DNA of 64,000 nucleotides, from assembly GCA_935421135.1 (NCBI GenBank), contig OW285196.1:62001-126000 (forward strand), given 5' to 3'. The stretch comes from Bugulina stolonifera. Taxonomy: Eukaryota > Bryozoa > Gymnolaemata > Cheilostomatida > Bugulidae. Shown here in pieces: positions 27,201 through 42,200 of this stretch. The position numbers and the translations under genes were made by a program. The notes under the pieces are model-generated. The model saw only the letters and a program-made list of their open reading frames with translations, ran no database searches and was not told the DNA's origin. Numbering within the stretch: position 1 is the stretch's first letter; every line of letters starts with the position of its first letter.

Positions 27201-30200
27201 GTCCTAACAATCCTAAGATCTGCACAGATACCCGAGTATAATCTCACATATTATATGACAATAAATAGAGATGGCAGTAAATAATCACTGAGTAGCACTA
27301 CAATATCTTTGAGCAGTCATTTTAAACTAGTTGGTTTTATTTCACTAACATAATATAGAGCAGTTCATGCATCTATGACCTCCCTACGCCGTAGGAATGA
27401 CAACCACCTCCATCCACTCCTATCCTCTCACTAGAAGGACACAGTTGTTTCAGTCATACTCAGCTCGCTCTCTGGTGACTGACTTTTACTAGCAGCTGTG
27501 ATTTTTCTCTGGTGGGCAGAAATGGTTCAGTCTATAGTTGAGCTCAAGTGAGCTAAAACAGGTAGGACAGGTTATTTATAACACACACTTTGCATGTACG
27601 AACAACCCTAAGTTCTCCACAGATACCCGAATATAATCTCACAATTTACATGTATATGACAATAGAATTAACTGTAAACAATCAATGTACCACTACAATG
27701 TCTTTGAACAGTCATATTCATGGGTTGGTTTTATTTTATTAACATAATATAGAACAATTCATGCATCTACTTGTATTACCTCCCTAAGCCGTAGGAATGA
27801 CAACTGCCGCAATTCACTGCTATCCTCTCACTAGAAGGACACATTTAGTTCCAGTCATACTCAGCTCGCTCTCTGGTGACTGACTTTTACTAGCAGCTGT
27901 GTTTATTCTCTGGTGGGCAGAAATAATTCAGTCTATAGAGAGCTCAAGCAAGCTAAAACAAGTAGGACAAGTTATTTATAACATACACTGTACATGTCCT
28001 AACAATCCTAAGATCTGAACAGATACCCGAGTATAAACTCACATATTATATGGCAATAAATAGAGATGGCAGTAAATAATCACTGTAGCACCACAATATC
28101 TTTGAGCAGTCATTTTTTCAAACTCGTAGGTTATATTTCACTAACATAATATAGAGCAGTTCATGCATCTATTACCTCCCTACGCCGCAGCAATGACAAC
28201 CACCTCAATTCACTCCTATCCTCTCACTAGAAGGACACAGTTGTTTCCAGTCATACTCAGCTCGCTCTCTGGTGACTGACTTTTACTAGCAGCTGTGTTT
28301 ATTCTCTGGTGGGCAGAAATAATTCAGTCTATAGTGAGCTCAAGCATGCTAAAACAAGTAGGACAAGTTATTTATAACATACACTGTACATGTCCTTAAC
28401 AATCCTAAGATCTGCACAGATACCCGAGTATAATCTCACATATTATATGGCAATAAATAGAGATGGTAGTAAATAATCACTGTAGCACCACAATATCTGT
28501 GAGCAGTCATTTTATACTGTTTGGTTTTATTTCACTAACATAATATAGAGCAGTTCATGCATCTATTACCTCCCTACGCCGTAGCAATGACAACCACCTG
28601 AATTCACTCCTATCCTCTCACTAGAAGGACACAGTTGTTTCCAGTCATACTCAGCGCGCTCTCTGGTGACTGACTTTTAATTGCAGCTGTGTTTATTCTC
28701 TGGTGGGCAGAAATGGTTCAGTCTATAGATGAGCTCAAGCAGGCTAAAACAAGTAGGACAAGTTATTTATAACATACACTGTACATGTCCTTAACAATCC
28801 TAAGATCTGCACAGATACCCGAGTATAATCTCACATATTATATGGCAATAAATAGAGATGGTAGTAAATAATCACTGTAGCACCACAATATCTGTGAGCA
28901 GTCATTTTATACTGTTTGGTTTTATTTCACTAACATAATATAGAGCAGTTCTTGCATCTATTACCTCCCTACGCCGTAGCAATGACAACCACCTCAATTC
29001 ACTCCAATCCTCTCACTAGAAGGACACAGTTGTTTCCAGTCATACTCAGCTTGCTCCCTGGTAATTGACTTTTACTACCAGCTGTGTCCATCCACTGATG
29101 GGCAGAAATGATTCAGTCTATAGCTGAGCTCAAACAAGCTATAACAGGTAGGACAGGCTATTTATAATTTACACTGTACTTGTACTAACCATCATAAGGT
29201 CTGCACAGATAACCAGATATAACCTCACATTTTGTATGACAATGGAGATGGCAGTAAATAATCACTGAGTAGCACTACAATATTATCTTTGAGCACTCAT
29301 TGTAAACTGTTTGGTTTTATTTGACTAACGTAATATAGAGCAGTTCATGCATCTATTACCTCCCTACGCCGTAGCAATGACAACCACCTCAATTCAGTCC
29401 TATCCTCTCACTAGAAGGACACAGTTGTTTCAGTCATACTCAGCTCGCTCTCTGGTGACTGACTTTTACTAGCAGCTGTGATTTTTCTCTGGTGGGCAGA
29501 AATGGTTCAGTCTATAGATGAGCTCAAGCAAACTAAAACAAGTAGGACAAGTTATTTATAACATACACTGTACATGTCCTAACAATCCTAAGATCTGCAC
29601 AGATACCCGAGTATAATCTCACATATTATATGACAATAAATAGAGATGGCAGTAAATAATCACTGAGTAGCACGACAATATCTTTGAGCAGTCATTTTAA
29701 ACTAGTTGGTTTTATTTCACTAACATAATATAGAGCAGTTCATGCATCTATGACCTCCCTACGCCGTAGGAATGACAACCACCTCCATCCACTCCTATCC
29801 TCTCACTAGAAAGGGACATATGTTTCCAGTCATACTCATCTTGCTCTCTGGTGATTAACTTTTACTAGCCGCTGTGTATATCCTCTGGTGGGCAGAAATG
29901 ATTCAATCTATAGATGAGCTCAAACAAGCTAAAACAAGTAGGACAAGTTATTTATAACATACACTGTACATGTCCTAACAATCCTAGGATCTGCACAGAT
30001 GCCCGAGTATAATCTCACAGTTTACATTTATATGACAATAGAAATAACAGTAAACAATCAATGTACTACTACAATGTCTTTGAACAGTCATATTCATGGG
30101 TTGGTTTTATTTTATTAACATAATATAGAACAATTCATGCATCTATTACCTCCCTAAGCCGTAGCAATGACAACCCCCTCAATTCACTCCTATCCTCTCA

Positions 30201-33200
30201 CTAGAAGGACACAGATGTTTCCAGTCATACTCAGCTCCCTCTCTGGTGACTGACTTTTAATAGCAGCTGTGTTTATTTACTGGTGGGCAGAAATGGTTAA
30301 GTCTATAGATGAGCTCAAGCGAGCTGAAACAGGTAGGACAGGTTATTTATAACATACACTTTGCATGTACGAACAACCCTAATATCTCCACAGATACCCG
30401 AATATAATCTCACAGTTTACATGTATATGACAATAGAAATAACCGTAAACAATCAATGTACCACTACAATGTCTTTGAACAGTCATATTCATGTGTTGGT
30501 TTTATTTTATTAACATAATATAGAACAATTCATGCATCTACTTGTATTACCTCCCTAAGCCGTAGGAATGACAACTGCCGCAATTCACTGCTATCCTCTC
30601 ACTAGAAGGACACATTTAGTTCCAGTCATACTCAGCTCGCTCTCTGGTGACTGACTTTTACTAGCAGCTGTGTTTATTCTCTGGTGGGCAGAAATAATTC
30701 AGTCTATAGAGAGCTCAAGCAAGCTAAAACAAGTAGGACAAGTTATTTATAACATACACTGTACATGTCCTAACAATCCTAAGATCTGAACAGATACCCG
30801 AGTATAAACTCACATATTATATGGCAATAAATAGAGATGGCAGTAAATAATCACTGTAGCACCACAATATCTTTGAGCAGTCATTTTTTCAACCTCGTAG
30901 GTTATATTTCACTAACATAATATAGAGCAGTTCATGCATCTATTACCTCCCTACGCCGCAGCAATGACAACCACCTCAATTCACTCCTATCCTCTCACTA
31001 GAAGGACACAGTTGTTTCCAGTCATACTCAGCTCGCTCTCTGGTGACTGACTTTTACTAGCAGCTGTGTTTATTCTCTGGTGGGCAGAAATAATTCAGTC
31101 TATAGTGAGCTCAAGCAAGCTAAAACAAGTAGGGCAAGTTATTTATAACATACACTGTACATGTCCTTAACAATCCTAAGATCTGCACAGATACCCGAGT
31201 ATAATCTCACATATTATATGGCAATAAATAGAGATGGTAGTAAATAATCACTGTAGCACCACAATATCTGTGAGCAGTCATTTTATACTGTTTGGTTTTA
31301 TTTCACTAACATAATATAGAGCAGTTCATGCATCTATTACCTCCCTACGCCGTAGCAATGACAACCACCTGAATTCACTCCTATCCTCTCACTAGAAGGA
31401 CACAGTTGTTTCCAGTCATACTCAGCGCGCTCTCTGGTGACTGACTTTTAATTGCAGCTGTGGTTATTCTCTGGTGGGCAGAAATGGTTCAGTCTATAGA
31501 TGAGCTCAAGCAGGCTAAAACAAGTAGGACAAGTTATGTATAACATACACTGTACATATCCTTAACAATCCTAAGATCTGCACAGATACCCGAGTATAAT
31601 CTCACATATTATATGGCAATAAATAGAGATGGTAGTAAATAATCACTGTAGCACCACAATATCTGTGAGCAGTCATTTTATACTGTTTGGTTTTATTTCA
31701 CTAACATAATATAGAGCAGTTCTTGCATCTATTACCTCCCTACGCCGTAGCAATGACAACCACCTCAATTCACTCCAATCCTCTCACTAGAAGGACACAG
31801 TTGTTTCCAGTCATACTCAGCTTGCTCCCTGGTAATTGACTTTTACTAGCAGCTGTGTTTATTCTCTGGTGGGCAGAAATAATTCAGTCTATAGTGAGCT
31901 CAAGCAAGCTAAAACAAGTAGGACAAGTTATTTATAACATACACTGTACATGTCCTTAACAATCCTAAGATCTGCACAGATACCCGAGTATAATCTCACA
32001 TATTATATGGCAATAAATAGAGATGGTAGAAAATAATCACTGTAGCACCACAATATCTGTGAGCAGTCATTTTATACTGTTTGGTTTTATTTCACTAACA
32101 TAATATAGAGCAGTTCATGAATCTATTACCTCCCTACGCCGTAGCAATGACAACCACCTCAATTCACTCCTATCCTCTCACTAGAAGGACACAGTTGTTT
32201 CCAGTCATACTCAGCTTGCTCCCTGGCAATTGAGTTTTACTACCAGCTGTGTCCATCCACTGATGGGCAGAAATGATTCAGTCTATAGCTGAGCTCAAAC
32301 AAGCTAAAACAGGTAGGACAGGCTATTCATAATTTACACTGTACTTGTACTAACCATCATAAGGTCTGCACAGATAACCAGATATAATCTCACATTTTGT
32401 ATGACAATGGAGATGGCAGTAAATAATCACTGAGTAGCACTACAATATTATCTTTGAGCACTCATTGTAAACTGTTTGGTTTTATTTGACTAACATAATA
32501 TAGAGCAGTTCATGCATCTATTACCTCCCTATGCCGTAGAAATCACAACCACCTCAATTCAGTCCTATCCTCTCACTAGAAGGACACAGTTGTTTCCAGT
32601 CATACTCAGCTCGCTCTCTGGTGACTGACTTTTACTAGCAGCTGTGATTTTTCTCTGGTGGGCAGAAATGGTTCAGTCTATAGATGAGCTCAAGCAAACT
32701 AAAACAAGTAGGACAAGTTATTTATAACATACACTGTACATGTCCTAACAATCCTAAGATCTGCACAGATACCCGAGTATAATCTCACATATTATATGAC
32801 AATAAATAGAGATGGCAGTAAATAATCACTGAGTAGCACTACAATATCTTTGAGCAGTCATTTTAAACTAGTTGGTTTTATTTCACTAACATAATATAGA
32901 GCAGTTCATGCATCTATGACCTCCCTACGCCGTAGGAATGACAACCACCTCCATCCACTCCTATCCTCTCACTAGAAGGACACAGTTGTTTCAGTCATAC
33001 TCAGCTCGCTCTCTGGTGACTGACTTTTACTAGCAGCTGTGATTTTTCTCTGGTGGGCAGAAATGGTTCAGTCTATAGATGAGCTCAAGTGAGCTAAAAC
33101 AGGTAGGACAGGTTATTTATAACACACACTTTGCATGTACGAACAACCCTAAGTTCTCCACAGATACCCGAATATAATCTCACAATTTACATGTATATGA

Positions 33201-36200
33201 CAATAGAATTAACTGTAAACAATCAATGTACCACTACAATGTCTTTGAACAGTCATATTCATGGGTTGGTTTTATTTTATTAACATAATATAGAACAATT
33301 CATGCATCTACTTGTATTACCTCCCTAAGCCGTAGGAATGACAACTGCCGCAATTCACTGCTATCCTCTCACTAGAAGGACACATTTAGTTCCAGTCATA
33401 CTCAGCTCGCTCTCTGGTGACTGACTTTTACTAGCAGCTGTGTTTATTCTCTGGTGGGCAGAAATAATTCAGTCTATAGAGAGCTCAAGCAAGCTAAAAC
33501 AAGTAGGACAAGTTATTTATAACATACACTGTACATGTCCTAACAATCCTAAGATCTGAACAGATACCCGAGTATAAACTCACATATTATATGGCAATAA
33601 ATAGAGATGGCAGTAAATAATCACTGTAGCACCACAATATCTTTGAGCAGTCATTTTTTCAAACTCGTAGGTTATATTTCACTAACATAATATAGAGCAG
33701 TTCATGCATCTATTACCTCCCTACGCCGCAGCAATGACAACCACCTCAATTCACTCCTATCCTCTCACTAGAAGGACACAGTTGTTTCCAGTCATACTCA
33801 GCTCGCTCTCTGGTGACTGACTTTTACTAGCAGCTGTGTTTATTCTCTGGTGGGCAGAAATAATTCAGTCTATAGTGAGCTCAAGCATGCTAAAACAAGT
33901 AGGACAAGTTATTTATAACATACACTGTACATGTCCTTAACAATCCTAAGATCTGCACAGATACCCGAGTATAATCTCACATATTATATGGCAATAAATA
34001 GAGATGGTAGTAAATAATCACTGTAGCACCACAATATCTGTGAGCAGTCATTTTATACTGTTTGGTTTTATTTCACTAACATAATATAGAGCAGTTCATG
34101 CATCTATTACCTCCCTACGCCGTAGCAATGACAACCACCTGAATTCACTCCTATCCTCTCACTAGAAGGACACAGTTGTTTCCAGTCATACTCAGCTCGC
34201 TCTCTGGTGACTGACTTTTACTAGCAGCTGTGTTTATTCTCTGGTGGGCAGAAATAATTCAGTCTATAGTCAGCTCAAGCAAGCTAAAACAAGTAGGGCA
34301 AGTTATTTATAACATACACTGTACATGTCCTTAACAATCCTAAGATCTGCACAGATACCCGAGTATAATCTCACATATTATATGGCAATAAATAGAGATG
34401 GTAGTAAATAATCACTGTAGCACCACAATATCTGTGAGCAGTCATTTTATACTGTTTGGTTTTATTTCACTAACATAATATAGAGCAGTTCATGCATCTA
34501 TTACCTCCCTACGCCGTAGCAATGACAACCACCTGAATTCACTCCTATCCTCTCACTAGAAGGACACAGTTGTTTCCAGTCATACTCAGCGCGCTCTCTG
34601 GTGACTGACTTTTAATTGCAGCTGTGGTTATTCTCTGGTGGGCAGAAATGGTTCAGTCTATAGATGAGCTCAAGCAGGCTAAAACAAGTAGGACAAGTTA
34701 TGTATAACATACACTGTACATATCCTTAACAATCCTAAGATCTGCACAGATACCCGAGTATAATCTCACATATTATATGGCAATAAATAGAGATGGTAGT
34801 AAATAATCACTGTAGCACCACAATATCTGTGAGCAGTCATTTTATACTGTTTGGTTTTATTTCACTAACATAATATAGAGCAGTTCTTGCATCTATTACC
34901 TCCCTACGCCGTAGCAATGACAACCACCTTAATTCACTCCAATCCTCTCACTAGAAGGACACAGTTGTTTCCAGTCATACTCAGCTTGCTCCCTGGTAAT
35001 TGACTTTTACTAGCAGCTGTGTTTATTCTCTGGTGGGCAGAAATAATTCAGTCTATTGTGAGCTCAAGCAAGCTAAAACAAGTAGGACAAGTTATTTATA
35101 ACATACACTGTACATGTCCTTAACAATCCTAAGATCTGCACAGGTACCCGAGTATAATCTCACATATTATATGGCAATAAATAGAGATGGTAGAAAATAA
35201 TCACTGTAGCACCACAATATCTGTGAGCAGTCATTTTATACTGTTTGGTTTTATTTCACTAACATAATATAGAGCAGTTCATGAATCTATTACCTCCCTA
35301 CGCCGTAGCAATGACAACCACCTCAATTCACTCCTATCCTCTCACTAGAAGGACACAGTTGTTTCCAGTCATACTCAGCTTGCTCCCTGGCAATTGAGTT
35401 TTACTACCAGCTGTGTCCATCCACTGATGGGCAGAAATGATTCAGTCTATAGCTGAGCTCAAACAAGCTAAAACAGGTAGGACAGGCTATTCATAATTTA
35501 CACTGTACTTGTACTAACCATCATAAGGTCTGCACAGATAACCAGATATAATCTCACATTTTGTATGACAATGGAGATGGCAGTAAATAATCACTGAGTA
35601 GCACTACAATATTATCTTTGAGCACTCATTGTAAACTGTTTGGTTTTATTTGACTAACATAATATAGAGCAGTTCATGCATCTATTACCTCCCTATGCCG
35701 TAGAAATCACAACCACCTCAATTCAGTCCTATCCTCTCACTAGAAGGACACAGTTGTTTCCAGTCATACTCAGCTCGCTCTCTGGTGACTGACTTTTACT
35801 AGCAGCTGTGATTTTTCTCTGGTGGGCAGAAATGGTTCAGTCTATAGATGAGCTCAAGCAAACTAAAACAAGTAGGACAAGTTATTTATAACATACACTG
35901 TACATGTCCTAACAATCCTAAGATCTGCACAGATACCCGAGTATAATCTCACATATTATATGACAATAAATAGAGATGGCAGTAAATAATCACTGAGTAG
36001 CACTACAATATCTTTGAGCAGTCATTTTAAACTAGTTGGTTTTATTTCACTAACATAATATAGAGCAGTTCATGCATCTATGACCTCCCTACGCCGTAGG
36101 AATGACAACCACCTCCATCCACTCCTATCCTCTCACTAGAAGGACACAGTTGTTTCAGTCATACTCAGCTCGCTCTCTGGTGACTGACTTTTACTAGCAG

Positions 36201-39200
36201 CTGTGATTTTTCTCTGGTGGGCAGAAATGGTTCAGTCTATAGTTGAGCTCAAGTGAGCTAAAACAGGTAGGACAGGTTATTTATAACACACACTTTGCAT
36301 GTACGAACAACCCTAAGTTCTCCACAGATACCCGAATATAATCTCACAATTTACATGTATATGACAATAGAATTAACTGTAAACAATCAATGTACCACTA
36401 CAATGTCTTTGAACAGTCATATTCATGGGTTGGTTTTATTTTATTAACATAATATAGAACAATTCATGCATCTACTTGTATTACCTCCCTAAGCCGTAGG
36501 AATGACAACTGCCGCAATTCACTGCTATCCTCTCACTAGAAGGACACATTTAGTTCCAGTCATACTCAGCTCGCTCTCTGGTGACTGACTTTTACTAGCA
36601 GCTGTGTTTATTCTCTGGTGGGCAGAAATAATTCAGTCTATAGAGAGCTCAAGCAAGCTAAAACAAGTAGGACAAGTTATTTATAACATACACTGTACAT
36701 GTCCTAACAATCCTAAGATCTGAACAGATACCCGAGTATAAACTCACATATTATATGGCAATAAATAGAGATGGCAGTAAATAATCACTGTAGCACCACA
36801 ATATCTTTGAGCAGTCATTTTTTCAAACTCGTAGGTTATATTTCACTAACATAATATAGAGCAGTTCATGCATCTATTACCTCCCTACGCCGCAGCAATG
36901 ACAACCACCTCAATTCACTCCTATCCTCTCACTAGAAGGACACAGTTGTTTCCAGTCATACTCAGCTCGCTCTCTGGTGACTGACTTTTACTAGCAGCTG
37001 TGTTTATTCTCTGGTGGGCAGAAATAATTCAGTCTATAGTGAGCTCAAGCATGCTAAAACAAGTAGGACAAGTTATTTATAACATACACTGTACATGTCC
37101 TTAACAATCCTAAGATCTGCACAGATACCCGAGTATAATCTCACATATTATATGGCAATAAATAGAGATGGTAGTAAATAATCACTGTAGCACCACAATA
37201 TCTGTGAGCAGTCATTTTATACTGTTTGGTTTTATTTCACTAACATAATATAGAGCAGTTCATGCATCTATTACCTCCCTACGCCGTAGCAATGACAACC
37301 ACCTGAATTCACTCCTATCCTCTCACTAGAAGGACACAGTTGTTTCCAGTCATACTCAGCGCGCTCTCTGGTGACTGACTTTTAATTGCAGCTGTGTTTA
37401 TTCTCTGGTGGGCAGAAATGGTTCAGTCTATAGATGAGCTCAAGCAGGCTAAAACAAGTAGGACAAGTTATTTATAACATACACTGTACATGTCCTTAAC
37501 AATCCTAAGATCTGCACAGATACCCGAGTATAATCTCACATATTATATGGCAATAAATAGAGATGGTAGTAAATAATCACTGTAGCACCACAATATCTGT
37601 GAGCAGTCATTTTATACTGTTTGGTTTTATTTCACTAACATAATATAGAGCAGTTCTTGCATCTATTACCTCCCTACGCCGTAGCAATGACAACCACCTC
37701 AATTCACTCCAATCCTCTCACTAGAAGGACACAGTTGTTTCCAGTCATACTCAGCTTGCTCCCTGGTAATTGACTTTTACTACCAGCTGTGTCCATCCAC
37801 TGATGGGCAGAAATGATTCAGTCTATAGCTGAGCTCAAACAAGCTATAACAGGTAGGACAGGCTATTTATAATTTACACTGTACTTGTACTAACCATCAT
37901 AAGGTCTGCACAGATAACCAGATATAACCTCACATTTTGTATGACAATGGAGATGGCAGTAAATAATCACTGAGTAGCACTACAATATTATCTTTGAGCA
38001 CTCATTGTAAACTGTTTGGTTTTATTTGACTAACGTAATATAGAGCAGTTCATGCATCTATTACCTCCCTACGCCGTAGCAATGACAACCACCTCAATTC
38101 AGTCCTATCCTCTCACTAGAAGGACACAGTTGTTTCAGTCATACTCAGCTCGCTCTCTGGTGACTGACTTTTACTAGCAGCTGTGATTTTTCTCTGGTGG
38201 GCAGAAATGGTTCAGTCTATAGATGAGCTCAAGCAAACTAAAACAAGTAGGACAAGTTATTTATAACATACACTGTACATGTCCTAACAATCCTAAGATC
38301 TGCACAGATACCCGAGTATAATCTCACATATTATATGACAATAAATAGAGATGGCAGTAAATAATCACTGAGTAGCACGACAATATCTTTGAGCAGTCAT
38401 TTTAAACTAGTTGGTTTTATTTCACTAACATAATATAGAGCAGTTCATGCATCTATGACCTCCCTACGCCGTAGGAATGACAACCACCTCCATCCACTCC
38501 TATCCTCTCACTAGAAAGGGACATATGTTTCCAGTCATACTCATCTTGCTCTCTGGTGATTAACTTTTACTAGCCGCTGTGTATATCCTCTGGTGGGCAG
38601 AAATGATTCAATCTATAGATGAGCTCAAACAAGCTAAAACAAGTAGGACAAGTTATTTATAACATACACTGTACATGTCCTAACAATCCTAGGATCTGCA
38701 CAGATGCCCGAGTATAATCTCACAGTTTACATTTATATGACAATAGAAATAACAGTAAACAATCAATGTACTACTACAATGTCTTTGAACAGTCATATTC
38801 ATGGGTTGGTTTTATTTTATTAACATAATATAGAACAATTCATGCATCTATTACCTCCCTAAGCCGTAGCAATGACAACCCCCTCAATTCACTCCTATCC
38901 TCTCACTAGAAGGACACAGATGTTTCCAGTCATACTCAGCTCCCTCTCTGGTGACTGACTTTTAATAGCAGCTGTGTTTATTTACTGGTGGGCAGAAATG
39001 GTTAAGTCTATAGATGAGCTCAAGCGAGCTGAAACAGGTAGGACAGGTTATTTATAACATACACTTTGCATGTACGAACAACCCTAATATCTCCACAGAT
39101 ACCCGAATATAATCTCACAGTTTACATGTATATGACAATAGAAATAACCGTAAACAATCAATGTACCACTACAATGTCTTTGAACAGTCATATTCATGTG

Positions 39201-42200
39201 TTGGTTTTATTTTATTAACATAATATAGAACAATTCATGCATCTACTTGTATTACCTCCCTAAGCCGTAGGAATGACAACTGCCGCAATTCACTGCTATC
39301 CTCTCACTAGAAGGACACATTTAGTTCCAGTCATACTCAGCTCGCTCTCTGGTGACTGACTTTTACTAGCAGCTGTGTTTATTCTCTGGTGGGCAGAAAT
39401 AATTCAGTCTATAGAGAGCTCAAGCAAGCTAAAACAAGTAGGACAAGTTATTTATAACATACACTGTACATGTCCTAACAATCCTAAGATCTGAACAGAT
39501 ACCCGAGTATAAACTCACATATTATATGGCAATAAATAGAGATGGCAGTAAATAATCACTGTAGCACCACAATATCTTTGAGCAGTCATTTTTTCAACCT
39601 CGTAGGTTATATTTCACTAACATAATATAGAGCAGTTCATGCATCTATTACCTCCCTACGCCGCAGCAATGACAACCACCTCAATTCACTCCTATCCTCT
39701 CACTAGAAGGACACAGTTGTTTCCAGTCATACTCAGCTCGCTCTCTGGTGACTGACTTTTACTAGCAGCTGTGTTTATTCTCTGGTGGGCAGAAATAATT
39801 CAGTCTATAGTGAGCTCAAGCAAGCTAAAACAAGTAGGGCAAGTTATTTATAACATACACTGTACATGTCCTTAACAATCCTAAGATCTGCACAGATACC
39901 CGAGTATAATCTCACATATTATATGGCAATAAATAGAGATGGTAGTAAATAATCACTGTAGCACCACAATATCTGTGAGCAGTCATTTTATACTGTTTGG
40001 TTTTATTTCACTAACATAATATAGAGCAGTTCATGCATCTATTACCTCCCTACGCCGTAGCAATGACAACCACCTGAATTCACTCCTATCCTCTCACTAG
40101 AAGGACACAGTTGTTTCCAGTCATACTCAGCGCGCTCTCTGGTGACTGACTTTTAATTGCAGCTGTGGTTATTCTCTGGTGGGCAGAAATGGTTCAGTCT
40201 ATAGATGAGCTCAAGCAGGCTAAAACAAGTAGGACAAGTTATGTATAACATACACTGTACATATCCTTAACAATCCTAAGATCTGCACAGATACCCGAGT
40301 ATAATCTCACATATTATATGGCAATAAATAGAGATGGTAGTAAATAATCACTGTAGCACCACAATATCTGTGAGCAGTCATTTTATACTGTTTGGTTTTA
40401 TTTCACTAACATAATATAGAGCAGTTCTTGCATCTATTACCTCCCTACGCCGTAGCAATGACAACCACCTCAATTCACTCCAATCCTCTCACTAGAAGGA
40501 CACAGTTGTTTCCAGTCATACTCAGCTTGCTCCCTGGTAATTGACTTTTACTAGCAGCTGTGTTTATTCTCTGGTGGGCAGAAATAATTCAGTCTATAGT
40601 GAGCTCAAGCAAGCTAAAACAAGTAGGACAAGTTATTTATAACATACACTGTACATGTCCTTAACAATCCTAAGATCTGCACAGATACCCGAGTATAATC
40701 TCACATATTATATGGCAATAAATAGAGATGGTAGAAAATAATCACTGTAGCACCACAATATCTGTGAGCAGTCATTTTATACTGTTTGGTTTTATTTCAC
40801 TAACATAATATAGAGCAGTTCATGAATCTATTACCTCCCTACGCCGTAGCAATGACAACCACCTCAATTCACTCCTATCCTCTCACTAGAAGGACACAGT
40901 TGTTTCCAGTCATACTCAGCTTGCTCCCTGGCAATTGAGTTTTACTACCAGCTGTGTCCATCCACTGATGGGCAGAAATGATTCAGTCTATAGCTGAGCT
41001 CAAACAAGCTAAAACAGGTAGGACAGGCTATTCATAATTTACACTGTACTTGTACTAACCATCATAAGGTCTGCACAGATAACCAGATATAATCTCACAT
41101 TTTGTATGACAATGGAGATGGCAGTAAATAATCACTGAGTAGCACTACAATATTATCTTTGAGCACTCATTGTAAACTGTTTGGTTTTATTTGACTAACA
41201 TAATATAGAGCAGTTCATGCATCTATTACCTCCCTATGCCGTAGAAATCACAACCACCTCAATTCAGTCCTATCCTCTCACTAGAAGGACACAGTTGTTT
41301 CCAGTCATACTCAGCTCGCTCTCTGGTGACTGACTTTTACTAGCAGCTGTGATTTTTCTCTGGTGGGCAGAAATGGTTCAGTCTATAGATGAGCTCAAGC
41401 AAACTAAAACAAGTAGGACAAGTTATTTATAACATACACTGTACATGTCCTAACAATCCTAAGATCTGCACAGATACCCGAGTATAATCTCACATATTAT
41501 ATGACAATAAATAGAGATGGCAGTAAATAATCACTGAGTAGCACTACAATATCTTTGAGCAGTCATTTTAAACTAGTTGGTTTTATTTCACTAACATAAT
41601 ATAGAGCAGTTCATGCATCTATGACCTCCCTACGCCGTAGGAATGACAACCACCTCCATCCACTCCTATCCTCTCACTAGAAGGACACAGTTGTTTCAGT
41701 CATACTCAGCTCGCTCTCTGGTGACTGACTTTTACTAGCAGCTGTGATTTTTCTCTGGTGGGCAGAAATGGTTCAGTCTATAGATGAGCTCAAGTGAGCT
41801 AAAACAGGTAGGACAGGTTATTTATAACACACACTTTGCATGTACGAACAACCCTAAGTTCTCCACAGATACCCGAATATAATCTCACAATTTACATGTA
41901 TATGACAATAGAATTAACTGTAAACAATCAATGTACCACTACAATGTCTTTGAACAGTCATATTCATGGGTTGGTTTTATTTTATTAACATAATATAGAA
42001 CAATTCATGCATCTACTTGTATTACCTCCCTAAGCCGTAGGAATGACAACTGCCGCAATTCACTGCTATCCTCTCACTAGAAGGACACATTTAGTTCCAG
42101 TCATACTCAGCTCGCTCTCTGGTGACTGACTTTTACTAGCAGCTGTGTTTATTCTCTGGTGGGCAGAAATAATTCAGTCTATACTGAGCTCAAGCAAGCT